This document shows positions 42,614 to 50,347 of a stretch of 64,000 bases of DNA, piece by piece. The DNA comes from Micromonospora eburnea (GTDB lineage: Bacteria; Actinomycetota; Actinomycetes; Mycobacteriales; Micromonosporaceae). The stretch's first letter is position 1. Each line of letters starts with the position of its first letter. The notes beneath the pieces are model-generated. The model was not told the DNA's origin, did no database searches, and saw only the letters and a list, made by a program, of their open reading frames with translations. A program made the translations under genes and the position numbers. The stretch is taken from positions 124,001 to 188,000 of the forward strand of contig NZ_FMHY01000002.1 of the NCBI RefSeq assembly GCF_900090225.1. The letters are read 5' to 3'.

Positions 42614-43281
42614 CAGGCCGCCTCGGTGAGCACGAGCGCGATCCGGTCGTCCGCCGCCAGCACCACCACCGCCGGCACGTCCCGTACGGCCAGGGCCAGG
42701 TAGACGACAACGTCGTTGTTTTCCGGGGTGGCGGTGTCGATCACCGTGGCCTGGAACCGGGTGCCCCCGCCGCGCGCCCCGCCCTCGGCGCTCGCGCGGC
42801 TGTCCGGGGTGCTGATCAGCAGGACCTTGTCGCCGGGGTGGAGCGTACGGGCCGGCACCTGGCTCGGCTTGAGCCCGAGCGAGATCTGCTGCTGCCCGGG
42901 GCCGAGCAGGGGGGCGTCGGTGAGCTGGGACGTGCTCAGCAGGGTGCCCGGAACCAGCCGCACCGCCGCCCGCAGGTCCAGCACCTCCTTCAGTCGCCGG
43001 CTCGGCACCGGCTGGAGCCCCTGGCCGCCGGAGACCCGTACCGTGACCAGGTCGTCGGCGCTGAGCTGCTGGCCCACCTCGACCGGGCGGGCCACCGCCA
43101 GGTAGCTGCCGGTGGACCGGACCGAGGTGACCGCGAAGGCCGCACCCAGCCCGCCGAGGGCGATCAGCAGCACCGCCAGGCCGAGCAGCCCGGGGCGTAC
43201 CCGCCGCTGCCGCACCACCCTGGGCGGCGCCACCGGCGCGTCCACGTCCACCACCGTCCCGTTTCGGGTCGCCACACTCAC
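42613..43281 (-). CDS. SAF-domain protein, CpaB/RcpC-like
   Basis: A 222-residue membrane protein with one helix (LGLAVLLIALGGLGAAFAVT) followed by a SAF domain: YLAVARPVEVGQQLSADDLV, LVPGTLLSTSQLTD and ARTLHPGDKVLLIST. CpaB is part of the periplasmic or wall portion of Tad pili in Gram-negatives. Its job in Gram-positives is not fixed. The 60-bp repeats lie directly upstream, so the promoter of the pilus operon may be within or before them. Confidence 0.85.
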   Translation of the reverse strand: MSVATRNGTVVDVDAPVAPPRVVRQRRVRPGLLGLAVLLIALGGLGAAFAVTSVRSTGSYLAVARPVEVGQQLSADDLVTVRVSGGQGLQPVPSRRLKEVLDLRAAVRLVPGTLLSTSQLTDAPLLGPGQQQISLGLKPSQVPARTLHPGDKVLLISTPDSRASAEGGARGGGTRFQATVIDTATPENNDVVVYLALAVRDVPAVVVLAADDRIALVLTEAA

Positions 43282-43293
43282 CGCGCCACCTCC

Positions 43294-43461
43294 GTTCGCG
43301 ACTGTGGGGCTCGCAAACCCGGCTCACTCCTCGCGCTCACCGGGCTGGTCTTCGTTCGCGACTGCGGGGCTCGCAGACCCGGCTCACTCCTCGCGCTCAC
43401 CGGGCTGGTCTTCGTTCGCGACTGCGGGGCTCGCAAACCCGGCTCACTCCTCGCGCTCACC
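43294..43461. repeat. 60-bp tandem repeat, about 2.8 copies
   Basis: Copies begin with GTTCGCGACTG at 43294, 43354 and 43414, exactly 60 bp apart, and contain GGGGCTCGCA and CCCGGCTCACTCCTCGCGCT. Only a T/C and an A/G differ between copies. The last copy supplies the stop codon of the secreted protein gene. The unit lies between the secreted protein and the cpaB-like gene. It has no spacers and is not a CRISPR. Confidence 0.95.
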
Positions 43462-44407
43462 GTGTCACCACCTGAAGCTCGTTGATCTGCACCGGGATCG
43501 TGCCGCTGACCCGGCTCTGCGCGATGTCGCCGCTCTGGCCCCCGCCCCGCCAGTGCACGTTCCAGTACGTGGTGGCGCTGACCTGGTAGGTGTCGGCCCG
43601 GGCGTAGCCGCGGTCGTAGCCGCAGTCCGGGGAGGTCTGTCCGGCCCGCCGGCCCTTCGCGTCGTACGGGGTGCCGGGCCCGGTGCAGGTGATCTCCGTA
43701 CCGTCGTCCATGGTCCAGACGATCCGGGTCACCCGGGCGGTGATCCGGACCGTCAACCCCCGGTCCGAGGCGGACGCCCGCAACGGTCCGAAGTAGGAGG
43801 CTCCCGGGCTGGCCCACATCCAGACGGGCAGGCCGACCAGGCCCGGCCCGTTGCTCCGCCGGGGCGCGACCGCGATCCGGGGCGGCAGCAGCGTGATCGA
43901 GGCGAGCGCGCGGCGGGCCAGCTCCTCCGGGTCGGGCGGCGCGCCGTATCCGGGTGGCGGGCCGTCCAGCAGGACCTCGGTCTGGGCACCCAAGTCCCCG
44001 CCGTTGCATGTCCGCAGGTACCACTGCTTGCCGTCCGGCGCGTCCGGCTGCGGCTCCTCCAGCTTGTAGTAGCAGCCGTCGCCGTTGTTGAACCAGCCCA
44101 GGTATTCGTCGTAGCAGGGGAGCGTACGGCCGTTCCACTGGCACTTCGGGGCGGCGCCATCGTTGTTCCCGCCCCCGCCGTTGTTCCCGCTCCCGCCGTT
44201 GTTGCCGCTACCCGGTACGGGCGGGTCGTCGTCCCAGACGTTGCAGTCGTACTGCTCCGGCGTGCACTCACCGCCGGGGCCGGCACCTCGGGCGGGGGCA
44301 CCGGCCAGCGCGAGCAGCAGCGCCAGGCCGGCGGCGAGCAGCAGCCGGCGGGCCGCCCCGGCCCGGGTCGGGTGGGCCGGGGCGCCCCTGTCTCCCCAGA
44401 TCAGCAC
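43457..44407 (-). CDS. Secreted Cys-rich protein of the Tad region
   Basis: A 316-residue exported protein. The signal helix LLLAAGLALLLALAGAPARG is followed by CTPEQYDCNVWDDDPP, a Gly/Asn-rich linker (GSGNNGGSGNNGGGGNN) and a domain with CQWNGRTLPCYDEYLGWFNN and GCYYKLEEPQP. The C-terminal beta-rich part includes SDRGLTVRITARVTRIVWTM. Homologues sit in Tad loci of other actinomycetes and are often mislabelled ATP-binding. GTG 44407 overlaps the lipoprotein stop; ATG 44446 is an alternative. The exact role is unknown. Confidence 0.75.
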   Translation of the reverse strand: MLIWGDRGAPAHPTRAGAARRLLLAAGLALLLALAGAPARGAGPGGECTPEQYDCNVWDDDPPVPGSGNNGGSGNNGGGGNNDGAAPKCQWNGRTLPCYDEYLGWFNNGDGCYYKLEEPQPDAPDGKQWYLRTCNGGDLGAQTEVLLDGPPPGYGAPPDPEELARRALASITLLPPRIAVAPRRSNGPGLVGLPVWMWASPGASYFGPLRASASDRGLTVRITARVTRIVWTMDDGTEITCTGPGTPYDAKGRRAGQTSPDCGYDRGYARADTYQVSATTYWNVHWRGGGQSGDIAQSRVSGTIPVQINELQVVTR

Positions 44408-44970
44408 GGCTGGTCCCGATGTGCGGCACCGGCGTTGATCAGCCACCGGCCGTCCGGATAGCGGGTCGCGGTGGCCGTCGCCAGGTAACGTCCGCCGCGC
44501 GTACCGGGCACCACCCGGTGATCCTTGGCGTAGACGAGTTGGTAGCCGGTGGCGTCCAGGCAGTCCTGGATCTCCACGCTCGGCGGGTCGGCGGCCAGGT
44601 CGACCGATACGACCGCGGGATCGGACACGAGCCGCCCGGTACGGATCGCACCGTGCTCCTTCGCGTCGCGAATTGCCACCCGTACCCGGGTCAGCAGCGG
44701 ATCCGCCAGGAAACGGGTCAGCTCGGGATGGCCGGGATCGCTTCGCGCGCTCGCCACCCGGGACGCTGCCAGGTATCCGGAATAGGCCGAGAGCGCCGCT
44801 TTACCGGCCGCCTGTTCGTCGGCTGTGGAATGGCCGGCCGGTGCGGCGTCGGACCCGGTCAGCGGGCGGACGTCCGCCTCCGGCTCGGTGCCGCAGCCCG
44901 CGTTCGCGACCAGCAGGGCCAGGCTGAGCAGGCAGATTGTCCATCGGCGGGAACGCCGTGTTCGCAACAC
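44401..44970 (-). CDS. Lipoprotein of the Tad region
   Basis: A 189-residue protein with signal ICLLSLALLVANAGC, lipobox ANAGC. The mature part includes AALSAYSGYLAASRVASARS, EIQDCLDATGYQLVYAKDH and RYPDGRWLINAGAA, resembling NTF2-like exported actinobacterial proteins that precede the secreted Cys-rich protein in pilus loci. GTG 44970 has GGAGGG upstream. It is first of the leftward Tad genes. Confidence 0.78.
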   Translation of the reverse strand: MLRTRRSRRWTICLLSLALLVANAGCGTEPEADVRPLTGSDAAPAGHSTADEQAAGKAALSAYSGYLAASRVASARSDPGHPELTRFLADPLLTRVRVAIRDAKEHGAIRTGRLVSDPAVVSVDLAADPPSVEIQDCLDATGYQLVYAKDHRVVPGTRGGRYLATATATRYPDGRWLINAGAAHRDQPC

Positions 44971-45557
44971 CGTGCCCTCCTCGGTGCCGACCCGGAGCGG
45001 TTGCGAAAGCGTGCCCCGGGCATGCGGAAGCGCGCCCGGATGTGATCACCCGGGATCCGGCTGGCTACCGCTGCATTTACCTGTGCGGATCTTCAGTTGA
45101 TTCGAAGCGTGATGTCTCCGGTCGGCCTCCGACGCCAATTGATCGGGGTTGCGTCGTACCCAAGGGGCGAGCATAGGCTGACGTTCGCCAATGCAACAGA
45201 GGTAATTCAACCGAACACGCTCAGTGATGACTGGTGGTGGTGGCCGATGGTTGTCCGCATGACGACGGATGCTCGGGCCTCGGCGGGGCCGGCGGCGGGA
45301 GTGTGCTCGTCCTGTCAAGTGGCTCGGAGCATCGGCTGGCGTTCGCCGGGTGGCGGAATGGCCAGAAATGACAGCTATAGTCCGCTCCGGTCCGTCGGCG
45401 TTAGTGTCGGTCGGGCCCGGTTGATCGCCGAACGCCGGCCCGTCGGTCCGGCTCCTGGAAGCGCCGTTTTCCGCGCCATCCGTCATGCGCCGGCCCGATC
45501 GAAATCACTCTTCGTGTTCCAGAGTGGAACGGTCCGCAACCGTGCCGGCGGGCCGAC
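44971..45557. other. 587-bp divergent intergenic region
   Basis: I see no gene here on either strand. The sequence is less GC-rich than its surroundings (for example AATTGATCGGGG and GTAATTCAACCGAACACG). It must carry the promoters for the leftward Tad operon and the rightward prepilin peptidase. No clear operator, riboswitch or hairpin was recognised. Confidence 0.6.
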
Positions 45558-46331
45558 GTGACCACCGCGCGGCTCCGGACCGCCCCGGAGCGGGCCCACG
45601 CCCGACGTCCGCTGGTACGCCTGCTGGCCGCCCTGACACTCGTACCGCCGATGCGGCTGGGTGTCGCCCGGTACGCCGTACCCCCGGGGTCGGCGGACCG
45701 GACCGGGTGCGACGGCTGCGGCGCGCCGATCGGCCTGGACCAGCCGCTGCCGGCGCTCGGGCCGGCGGCCCGGTGCCCGATGTGCCGGGCCCGGGTCGGC
45801 GCGGCACCCGGCACGGTCGAGTTGGCGCTGGTCGCGGCGGTGGCGGCGGTCGCGCTGGCCGACGGCCCGCTCGGCGTGCGGCTGGCGGTGACCTGGTGGC
45901 TCGCCTGGGCGGTGCCGCTCGCCCTGGTCGACGCCGCGGTGCACCGGCTGCCGGACCGGCTCACCTACCCGGCGGCGGCCGGCGTCTCGGCGTTGCTCGG
46001 CGTGGCCGCGCTGGCCGGCCCCGGCCCGGCGCCCTGGCTGCGCGCCACCATGGCCGGACTCGCCCTCGGCGCCGGCTTCGCCGGGACCACCCTGCTGCTC
46101 GGCCGGCGCGGGTTCGGGCTCGGCGACGCCAAGCTGGCGCTCGGAGCCGGCGCGCTGCTCGGCTGGTACGGCTGGGCGGTGCTGGTGGTCGGGCTGCTGC
46201 TGGCCGTCACCCTGTCCGGGCTGGTCGGGCTGGCGCTGCTGGCGGCCCGCCGGGTCCGTTGGTCCAGCCACCTGCCCTTCGGCCCGTTCCTCATCCTCGC
46301 CACCGCCGTGACCCTCATCCTCGCCACCTGA
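45558..46331 (+). CDS. Prepilin peptidase (A24 family)
   Basis: A 257-residue polytopic membrane protease that cleaves prepilin leaders. It has a zinc-binding pair of CxxC motifs (CDGCGAPIG, CPMCRARVG). The two catalytic aspartates are in PLALVDAAVHRLPDRLTYP and the signature GFGLGDAKLALGAGALLGW. Six or more hydrophobic helices follow. It is probably responsible for processing the TadE-like proteins encoded at 37310-38265. The GTG start is taken at 45558. Its last codons enter a tandem repeat. Confidence 0.92.
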   Translation: MTTARLRTAPERAHARRPLVRLLAALTLVPPMRLGVARYAVPPGSADRTGCDGCGAPIGLDQPLPALGPAARCPMCRARVGAAPGTVELALVAAVAAVALADGPLGVRLAVTWWLAWAVPLALVDAAVHRLPDRLTYPAAAGVSALLGVAALAGPGPAPWLRATMAGLALGAGFAGTTLLLGRRGFGLGDAKLALGAGALLGWYGWAVLVVGLLLAVTLSGLVGLALLAARRVRWSSHLPFGPFLILATAVTLILAT

Positions 46332-46449
46332 TCCGGGTGGTCGGGGCGGACTTCTCGCCACCTGGCCCGGGTGGTCGGGGCGCGCTCCCCGCCACCTGGC
46401 CCGGGTGGTCGGCGCGAACTCATCGCCACCTGGCCCGGGCGCTCCGGTC
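46323..46449. repeat. 34-bp tandem repeat, about 3.7 copies
   Basis: GCCACCTG begins copies at 46323, 46357, 46391 and 46425, a constant 34-bp period. Each copy contains CCACCTGGCCCGGGTGGTCGG, where CCACC and GGTGG can pair. The first copy overlaps the prepilin peptidase stop. It may act as a terminator between the convergent genes. Confidence 0.92.
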
Positions 46450-46467
46450 GGAGCGAGGAGCGCGGGA

Positions 46468-46974
46468 TCACGGGGCCGGCGGCTCGGCGGCGTCGGCCGG
46501 CCGGCGCGGGGCCGGCTGGGCGCGTCCGCCGGTCATTCGCTCGACGACCTCCTCCAACGACTCGAAGGTGTACGCCCAGTTGTGGCACTTGAAGCTGCGC
46601 AACCCCTCGATGGGACTGCGGCAGTCGGAGCAGTACACGCCGGGGATCGCGTCCGGCACCTCGGTGTTGACGTACTTGCGGTCGCCGAGGATGACGCGGG
46701 CGATCATCGCCGGTTCGTGCACCCCGTGCAGGGCGGAGGCGACGATGTCGTACCAGCTCATCCGGCGACCACACTTGGGACAGTCCGGCTCGTCGCCGCT
46801 GACCCAGAGCGGGGCGCCGATGCTGCGCGGCGGCATGTTCAGCAGCTTCTCCAACCGGCGTACGTCGTGCTCGGGCGTGGTCCACCGGTGCCGGCCGGGC
46901 AGCGAGGCCGGCGAGTCGTAGACGGCCCGGAACACCACCGGGTCGACCTCCGTAGTCTCCCGTCCGCTGGTCAT
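46468..46974 (-). CDS. Conserved protein with two CxxC zinc motifs
   Basis: A 168-residue soluble protein. It has a zinc-ribbon-like pair, DEPDCPKCGRRMSWYDIVAS and PGVYCSDCRSPIEGLRSFKC. Between them lies HGVHEPAMIARVILGDRKYV. The C-terminus is Pro/Ala-rich. It starts at ATG 46974. It is widespread in actinomycetes by my reading but has no known role. It converges on the prepilin peptidase. Confidence 0.7.
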   Translation of the reverse strand: MTSGRETTEVDPVVFRAVYDSPASLPGRHRWTTPEHDVRRLEKLLNMPPRSIGAPLWVSGDEPDCPKCGRRMSWYDIVASALHGVHEPAMIARVILGDRKYVNTEVPDAIPGVYCSDCRSPIEGLRSFKCHNWAYTFESLEEVVERMTGGRAQPAPRRPADAAEPPAP

Positions 46975-47225
46975 CGGGTACCTCCTCGCCGTGGATGCGC
47001 CACACCGTCGTACCAGGTGGACAGCGTCCGCAGCCGGATCACCGACCCGGCCGGCCGGCGGCGTGTCGCGTACCGGGCCGGGTCGCGGTGCCGGCGACCC
47101 GCTGGCTCTCGGCTGGCATGGCGTTGTCGACCCGCCACCAGAGCCGCCGGACACCGGGGGTTTGGCACTCCTTGCGTGCCTGGGCAACGCTGGACGGAGA
47201 CAACCTGCCTGGGAAGGGGCGGCTC

Positions 47226-47489
47226 GTGGAAGTCACCGGTATCTTCACCGCGATCATCATCGGTCTGATCATCGGCGCGTTGGGCCGGCTGGTCGTGCCC
47301 GGCAAGCAGAAGATCTCGATCTGGCTCACCCTGCTCATCGGGATCGTCGCCGCGCTGCTCGGCACCCTCGTCGCCGGAGTCTTCGGCGTCGCCGACACCC
47401 GTGGCATCGACTGGATCGAGCTGGCTCTGCAGGTCGGCTTCGCCGCGATCGGCGTCTCGATCGCGTCCGGCGCCTCCGGCCGCCGCTGA
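47226..47489 (+). CDS. GlsB/YeaQ/YmgE family stress membrane protein
   Basis: An 87-residue protein with three helices: GIFTAIIIGLIIGALGRLVV, WLTLLIGIVAALLGTLVAGV and ALQVGFAAIGVSIASG. The pattern G-x-x-x-G-R-x-x-x-P-G in helix 1 and its length fit the transglycosylase-associated/YeaQ family induced by stress in other bacteria. The start is GTG 47226. No neighbour suggests a pathway. Confidence 0.88.
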   Translation: MEVTGIFTAIIIGLIIGALGRLVVPGKQKISIWLTLLIGIVAALLGTLVAGVFGVADTRGIDWIELALQVGFAAIGVSIASGASGRR

Positions 47490-47696
47490 CCCGAGGCCCG
47501 GCCGCCGGCCCGCTCCCTGCCGGGCGGGCCGGCCGTGCCCGATCCGGGCAGGTGGCCGAATCCCGGGGTAGGCGCGGTGTGGGCTGCTGGTGACTCCCAA
47601 CGGCAGCGGCACTCGCGGTATCCGTTGGTGGCCCAAGACGTACTGGGAAAGCCGTGCGCCGAGCCGGCACGGGCTCGGGTAGCCTAGTGCCTCGGC

Positions 47697-47769
47697 GGGC
47701 CGCTAGCTCAATAGGCAGAGCTGAGGACTTTTAATCCTTAGGTTCGGGGTTCGAGTCCCCGGCGGCCCA
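47697..47769 (+). tRNA. tRNA-Lys (TTT)
   Basis: The gene begins GGGCCGCTAGCTCAATAGG and ends CCCCGGCGGCCCA. The anticodon loop CTTTTAA gives TTT for Lys. Stems pair throughout and the T loop GTTCGAG is canonical. The 3' half (from 47723) recurs at 52215, marking this gene as the attachment site of an integrated element. Confidence 0.97.
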
Positions 47770-47910
47770 CGTTTGAATTGGGAAAATAGCCAGGCATCAC
47801 TACTTCCATCCGTTCGCTTGCGAAACACTTGTCGGGTTTGGGCTAGCGGTGTGGGAGCACCCGCCGAGCACCCACCTCGGGACTGACGCCTGGCGACCTC
47901 GCCCGCCACC
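47723..47910 (+). repeat. Attachment-site repeat, copy 1 (attL-like)
   Basis: This segment starts with GAGGACTTTTAATCC, the tRNA-Lys 3' half. It runs on through TTGAATTGGGAAAATAG, CACTTGTCGG, GGAGCACCCGCCGAGCACCC and GACTGACGCCTGGCGAC. It is similar to 52215-52400 over its whole length and to 55461-55545 over its middle part. It is probably the att core plus one conserved arm. Confidence 0.85.
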
Positions 47911-48595
47911 GCTGGCCAACGACGCCGATCGGTGCGTCACATGTCGCCGCACCAGCCGACGACGCTCCTGGGACATCCTCGACGTCGGTCGCGGAGTCAC
48001 CGACTCCCTCGACCCCGCCGTCGCCGAGCGGGACCTCGGCGCGTGCGGTCATGGCGACGAGCCTGTCGGCAAGGTCGGCAGCTTCGGCCAAGGTACAAGG
48101 TGAACCACACTTCGTCGGCCCAGCGGTCGCGGTGAAACTGGACGGCGGGCTCTGCCGCGGTGAGGCGCTGGACGAGTTTGACATGGAGTCGAGCGGGGTC
48201 GTACCTGCGTTCGGCGGAAGTTTGGGGCCGTGGTCGTGTGCTTCGGCCAGTGACAGACGCAGTTGGCAGGCGAGGCCTTCATGGCGGCGGTCGGCGAGCG
48301 TGTCGTCGTTGAAGTGGCCGAAGACGCACCAGGCGGGCTCGCGGCCGATCATCCAGAAGGACCGGAAGGCTCCTGCCGGCGCGGGCAGGTCGATCGGGTC
48401 CGCAGCCAGGGCCAGGTTCGGGGGTGTCACTGCGGCGAGCGCATCAGCCGCCGCAGTGGTCGGCCCGACCGGACCACGGCGGATCGGGGAAGGTGGCTGC
48501 AGTGTACGAACTTCGCGAATTTTCGGGTTGGCATTCCGCCGGCCAGTGCTCTTCGACATTCCGCTTCCTCTCGGGATCAGAGCGCGACAGCGCAC
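47843..48595 (-). pseudogene. Frameshifted conserved hypothetical gene
   Basis: The minus strand reads MSKSTGRRNANPKIREVRTL, then WMIGREPAWCVFGHFNDDTL and CQLRLSLAEAHDHGPKLPP. Near 48212 the sensible reading moves to another frame, RRYDPARLHVKLVQRLTAAE and VQFHRDRWADEVWFTLYL. Near 48091 it returns to the first frame with AEAADLADRLVAMTARAEV. Two single-base indels about 120 bases apart explain this. The C-terminal end runs into the attachment repeat. I recognise the family only as an actinobacterial hypothetical. Sequencing error at both sites is an alternative. Confidence 0.65.
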
Positions 48596-48810
48596 GAGGC
48601 ACGCCCACCTCCGCCTGTTGAGCGCGAGACGCGGTCAACTCTTCGTCCTGCGACAAGACGTTTGCCGGACAAAAAGTGCGTTTAGCGCATATCGCCTCCG
48701 GGGGTGGCGAGGGCTTCGCCGCCTCAATTGACGACGAGGCGGCCGCAGGCGCCAGCTGGGTAGTGTCGCCAGCGCGGGCCACATGGCCGCGGGATGAGTA
48801 GGCTGCGTCC

Positions 48811-49236
48811 GTGGCCGAGCTACCGGAGACGCGGAGTGTTCCGGTCGTGCGTGCGGACTTCAGCGACGATGTCGTCTGGAAACACGTCAAGGAGAAAATC
48901 GTCGAGCCGACGGAAGAGGGCTTCGGCGCTGACGTGGAGTTCGTTGAGGACCGAGCGCTTACCGGCCTCGACGAAGCGGAAATCGCCAATGGCTACCGGC
49001 GTGCCTACCCGCACGACTACAGGCACCCGATCCTGTTCGTAGTCGACGCTGTCGCCGTGGCTGTGCCCGAACAGCCCGTCCTGGTTGTCAACCTCAACGT
49101 GCGGATCGACGCCGGGCCGTTCAGAGCTCTGCCCCGGCAGGTGCAGTCGATCCAAGACAACCTGTCACTCGCGAACATGGACTACCTCGAATTCGCGAGA
49201 TCAACAGACACGGACGGTGTCTTCCGCGGTTTCTGA
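48811..49236 (+). CDS. DUF6924 domain protein
   Basis: A 141-residue protein starting at GTG. It contains VVRADFSDDVVWKHVKEKIV, ADVEFVEDRALTGL, HPILFVVDAVAV, VLVVNLNVRIDAGPFRALP and SLANMDYLEFARSTDTDGVF. The order FSDD-W, YPHxYRHPILFVVD and NLSLANMDYxEF fits DUF6924, found widely in actinomycetes and sometimes near immunity genes of polymorphic toxins. Its role is not established. It is complete and may be the only intact host-type gene in the left half of the island. Confidence 0.75.
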   Translation: MAELPETRSVPVVRADFSDDVVWKHVKEKIVEPTEEGFGADVEFVEDRALTGLDEAEIANGYRRAYPHDYRHPILFVVDAVAVAVPEQPVLVVNLNVRIDAGPFRALPRQVQSIQDNLSLANMDYLEFARSTDTDGVFRGF

Positions 49237-49360
49237 GCGCAGGAAGCTCGCGCGACGCCGAGGGATATGCCCTCAGCCGCCGCGACAAGCACCAGGGCGG
49301 CAGGCGACAGGTCGCGAGACCTGTCCATCGCTGCCAAGAGCGGCGCCGAGAAGGGTGAAA

Positions 49361-49601
49361 GTCGGCCAGGGACGCCCTGCCGGTGTCCCCACCGGTGGGT
49401 TTCCCTGACCGCCTCCCGAACCGGACGTGCGCTTCTCAACGCATCCGGCTCTCCGCAAGTACCGTCAGGGCACAGCGTTTTCATCATCGGACTGGACCAC
49501 GGAGTGGGGATGGCTGATCCCACCATCCACCGCCGCAGTAGCGGCGACGGAGTTCCTTCCAGTTGCTCTTGGGGTGCTTACGACGGATCCAGGCCCATAC
49601 G
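49361..49601 (-). mobile_element. 3' fragment of a group II intron with maturase tail
   Basis: On the minus strand a group II maturase C-terminus (VWAWIRRKHPKSNWKELRRR, up to 49600) is followed by a perfect domain V hairpin (49418-49451). A domain VI-like stem comes next (GGTCAGGGA and TCCCTGGCC), with an end near 49361 (CCGAC). The reverse transcriptase domain and domains I-IV are missing. The remnant therefore cannot splice or move. The upstream break point joins an unrelated coding fragment. Confidence 0.75.
49418..49451 (-). ncRNA. Group II intron domain V hairpin
   Basis: The 34-base minus-strand sequence opens with GAGCCGGA and closes with TCCGGTTC, which pair over 8 bp. The inner stem GCGTT/AGCGC is capped by a GAGA tetraloop, with a 2-base bulge on the 3' side. 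The catalytic AGC triad is present in GAGCC. Length, tetraloop and triad are those of the splicing-active domain V. Confidence 0.8.
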
Positions 49602-49939
49602 CGGCGGCGCCAGGTGTCGGCGAGGAAGCCGAACTCGTTCATGATGCCGACGACGCTGCGATTAGCCGTCGGTGCGATCCGCCACTGGCGCATCTGGTCG
49701 ACCTCGGCGCGGATCACCAGGTCGGGCACGCTGTAAGCGGCGAGCGCCGCGCCGACCTGGTCGGCGACCCGGGCCGGCATGGTGGCGGCCGGCGCGAGGG
49801 GCATAAGCGCCGGCAGTAACGTGCGCTCGTTGACGAGTAGCGCGACCTGCGGCACGGCTGCCGTGCTCGGCGAAGTGATGTCGAGCCGTGTCAGATCAAT
49901 CGGAGAGCAGACGGATGGCATCGTCCGCTGCCTCGACAT
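49484..49939 (-). pseudogene. Chimeric ORF: DUF6933-like fragment fused to intron maturase tail
   Basis: The first 110 residues, from about VALLVNERTLLPALMPL to TANRSVVGIMNEFGFLADTW, look like the C-terminal two thirds of a DUF6933-type protein (TANRSV-G-MNEF is its typical end). From residue 113 the reading continues in frame as RVWAWIRRKHPKSNWKELRR, the end of a group II intron maturase. The N-terminus of the DUF6933-like part is missing or replaced. The ORF overlaps the 3' end of the next gene by 44 bases. A functional product is unlikely. Confidence 0.6.
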
Positions 49940-50141
49940 GGTCCTCCGGCCGCTTGGTGTACCGGACGAGTTCGACGCGGTTGATCAGCTCGTTGAGCTC
50001 TGGGGGCAGTTGCCGCCCTTCGTACGGCGCTCCGCTGATGGCCAGCTCGAAGGACAGGTAGTAGCCGTCGATGTCCAGCTCGCCGCGCCGTAGAGCATCT
50101 CGCAGTTCTACTAACTGGCGTATCGTCCGGTTGAGGCTCAT
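49896..50141 (-). CDS. Small hypothetical protein
   Basis: An 81-residue protein MSLNRTIRQLVELRDALRRG, then ELDIDGYYLSFELAISGAPY and a helical end NELINRVELVRYTKRPEDHV. It is acidic and all-helical with no signal peptide. It lies between the intron relic and AbiE on the same strand, but nothing links it to either. I do not recognise the family. A gap of 206 bp follows to the AbiEii stop. Confidence 0.55.
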   Translation of the reverse strand: MSLNRTIRQLVELRDALRRGELDIDGYYLSFELAISGAPYEGRQLPPELNELINRVELVRYTKRPEDHVEAADDAIRLLSD

Positions 50142-50347
50142 TGGGCGATCACGGTTACCACCGGACCCTCCTGGCTGACGATGACCTGGAGCATGCCAAG
50201 AAAAATTCCCGCGCAGATGCCCATAGCGGGGCTGGTCGCAGTGTGGCGCTCCGGCCTGCCACAGGGCATTCAGGACAATCCGTTGGAACGAAGCATCAGG
50301 CGAGCGCGGAAGCGCGCGGGCGGCGGGTGGTCGACTTCACAACGAGA

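Noticed and set aside
43294..43461. Possible CRISPR array
   Set aside because: The repeats are contiguous 60-bp copies with no unique spacers and no cas genes nearby.
46323..46449. Possible CRISPR array
   Set aside because: The 34-bp units are contiguous, with no spacer sequence.
48263..48731. Plus-strand open frames opposite the frameshifted island gene
   Set aside because: They show no family similarity by eye, whereas the minus strand reads as a recognisable conserved protein.
49182..49526. Open frame downstream of the intron domain V
   Set aside because: It crosses the domain V hairpin and the DUF6924 gene end, with no motif or ribosome binding site.
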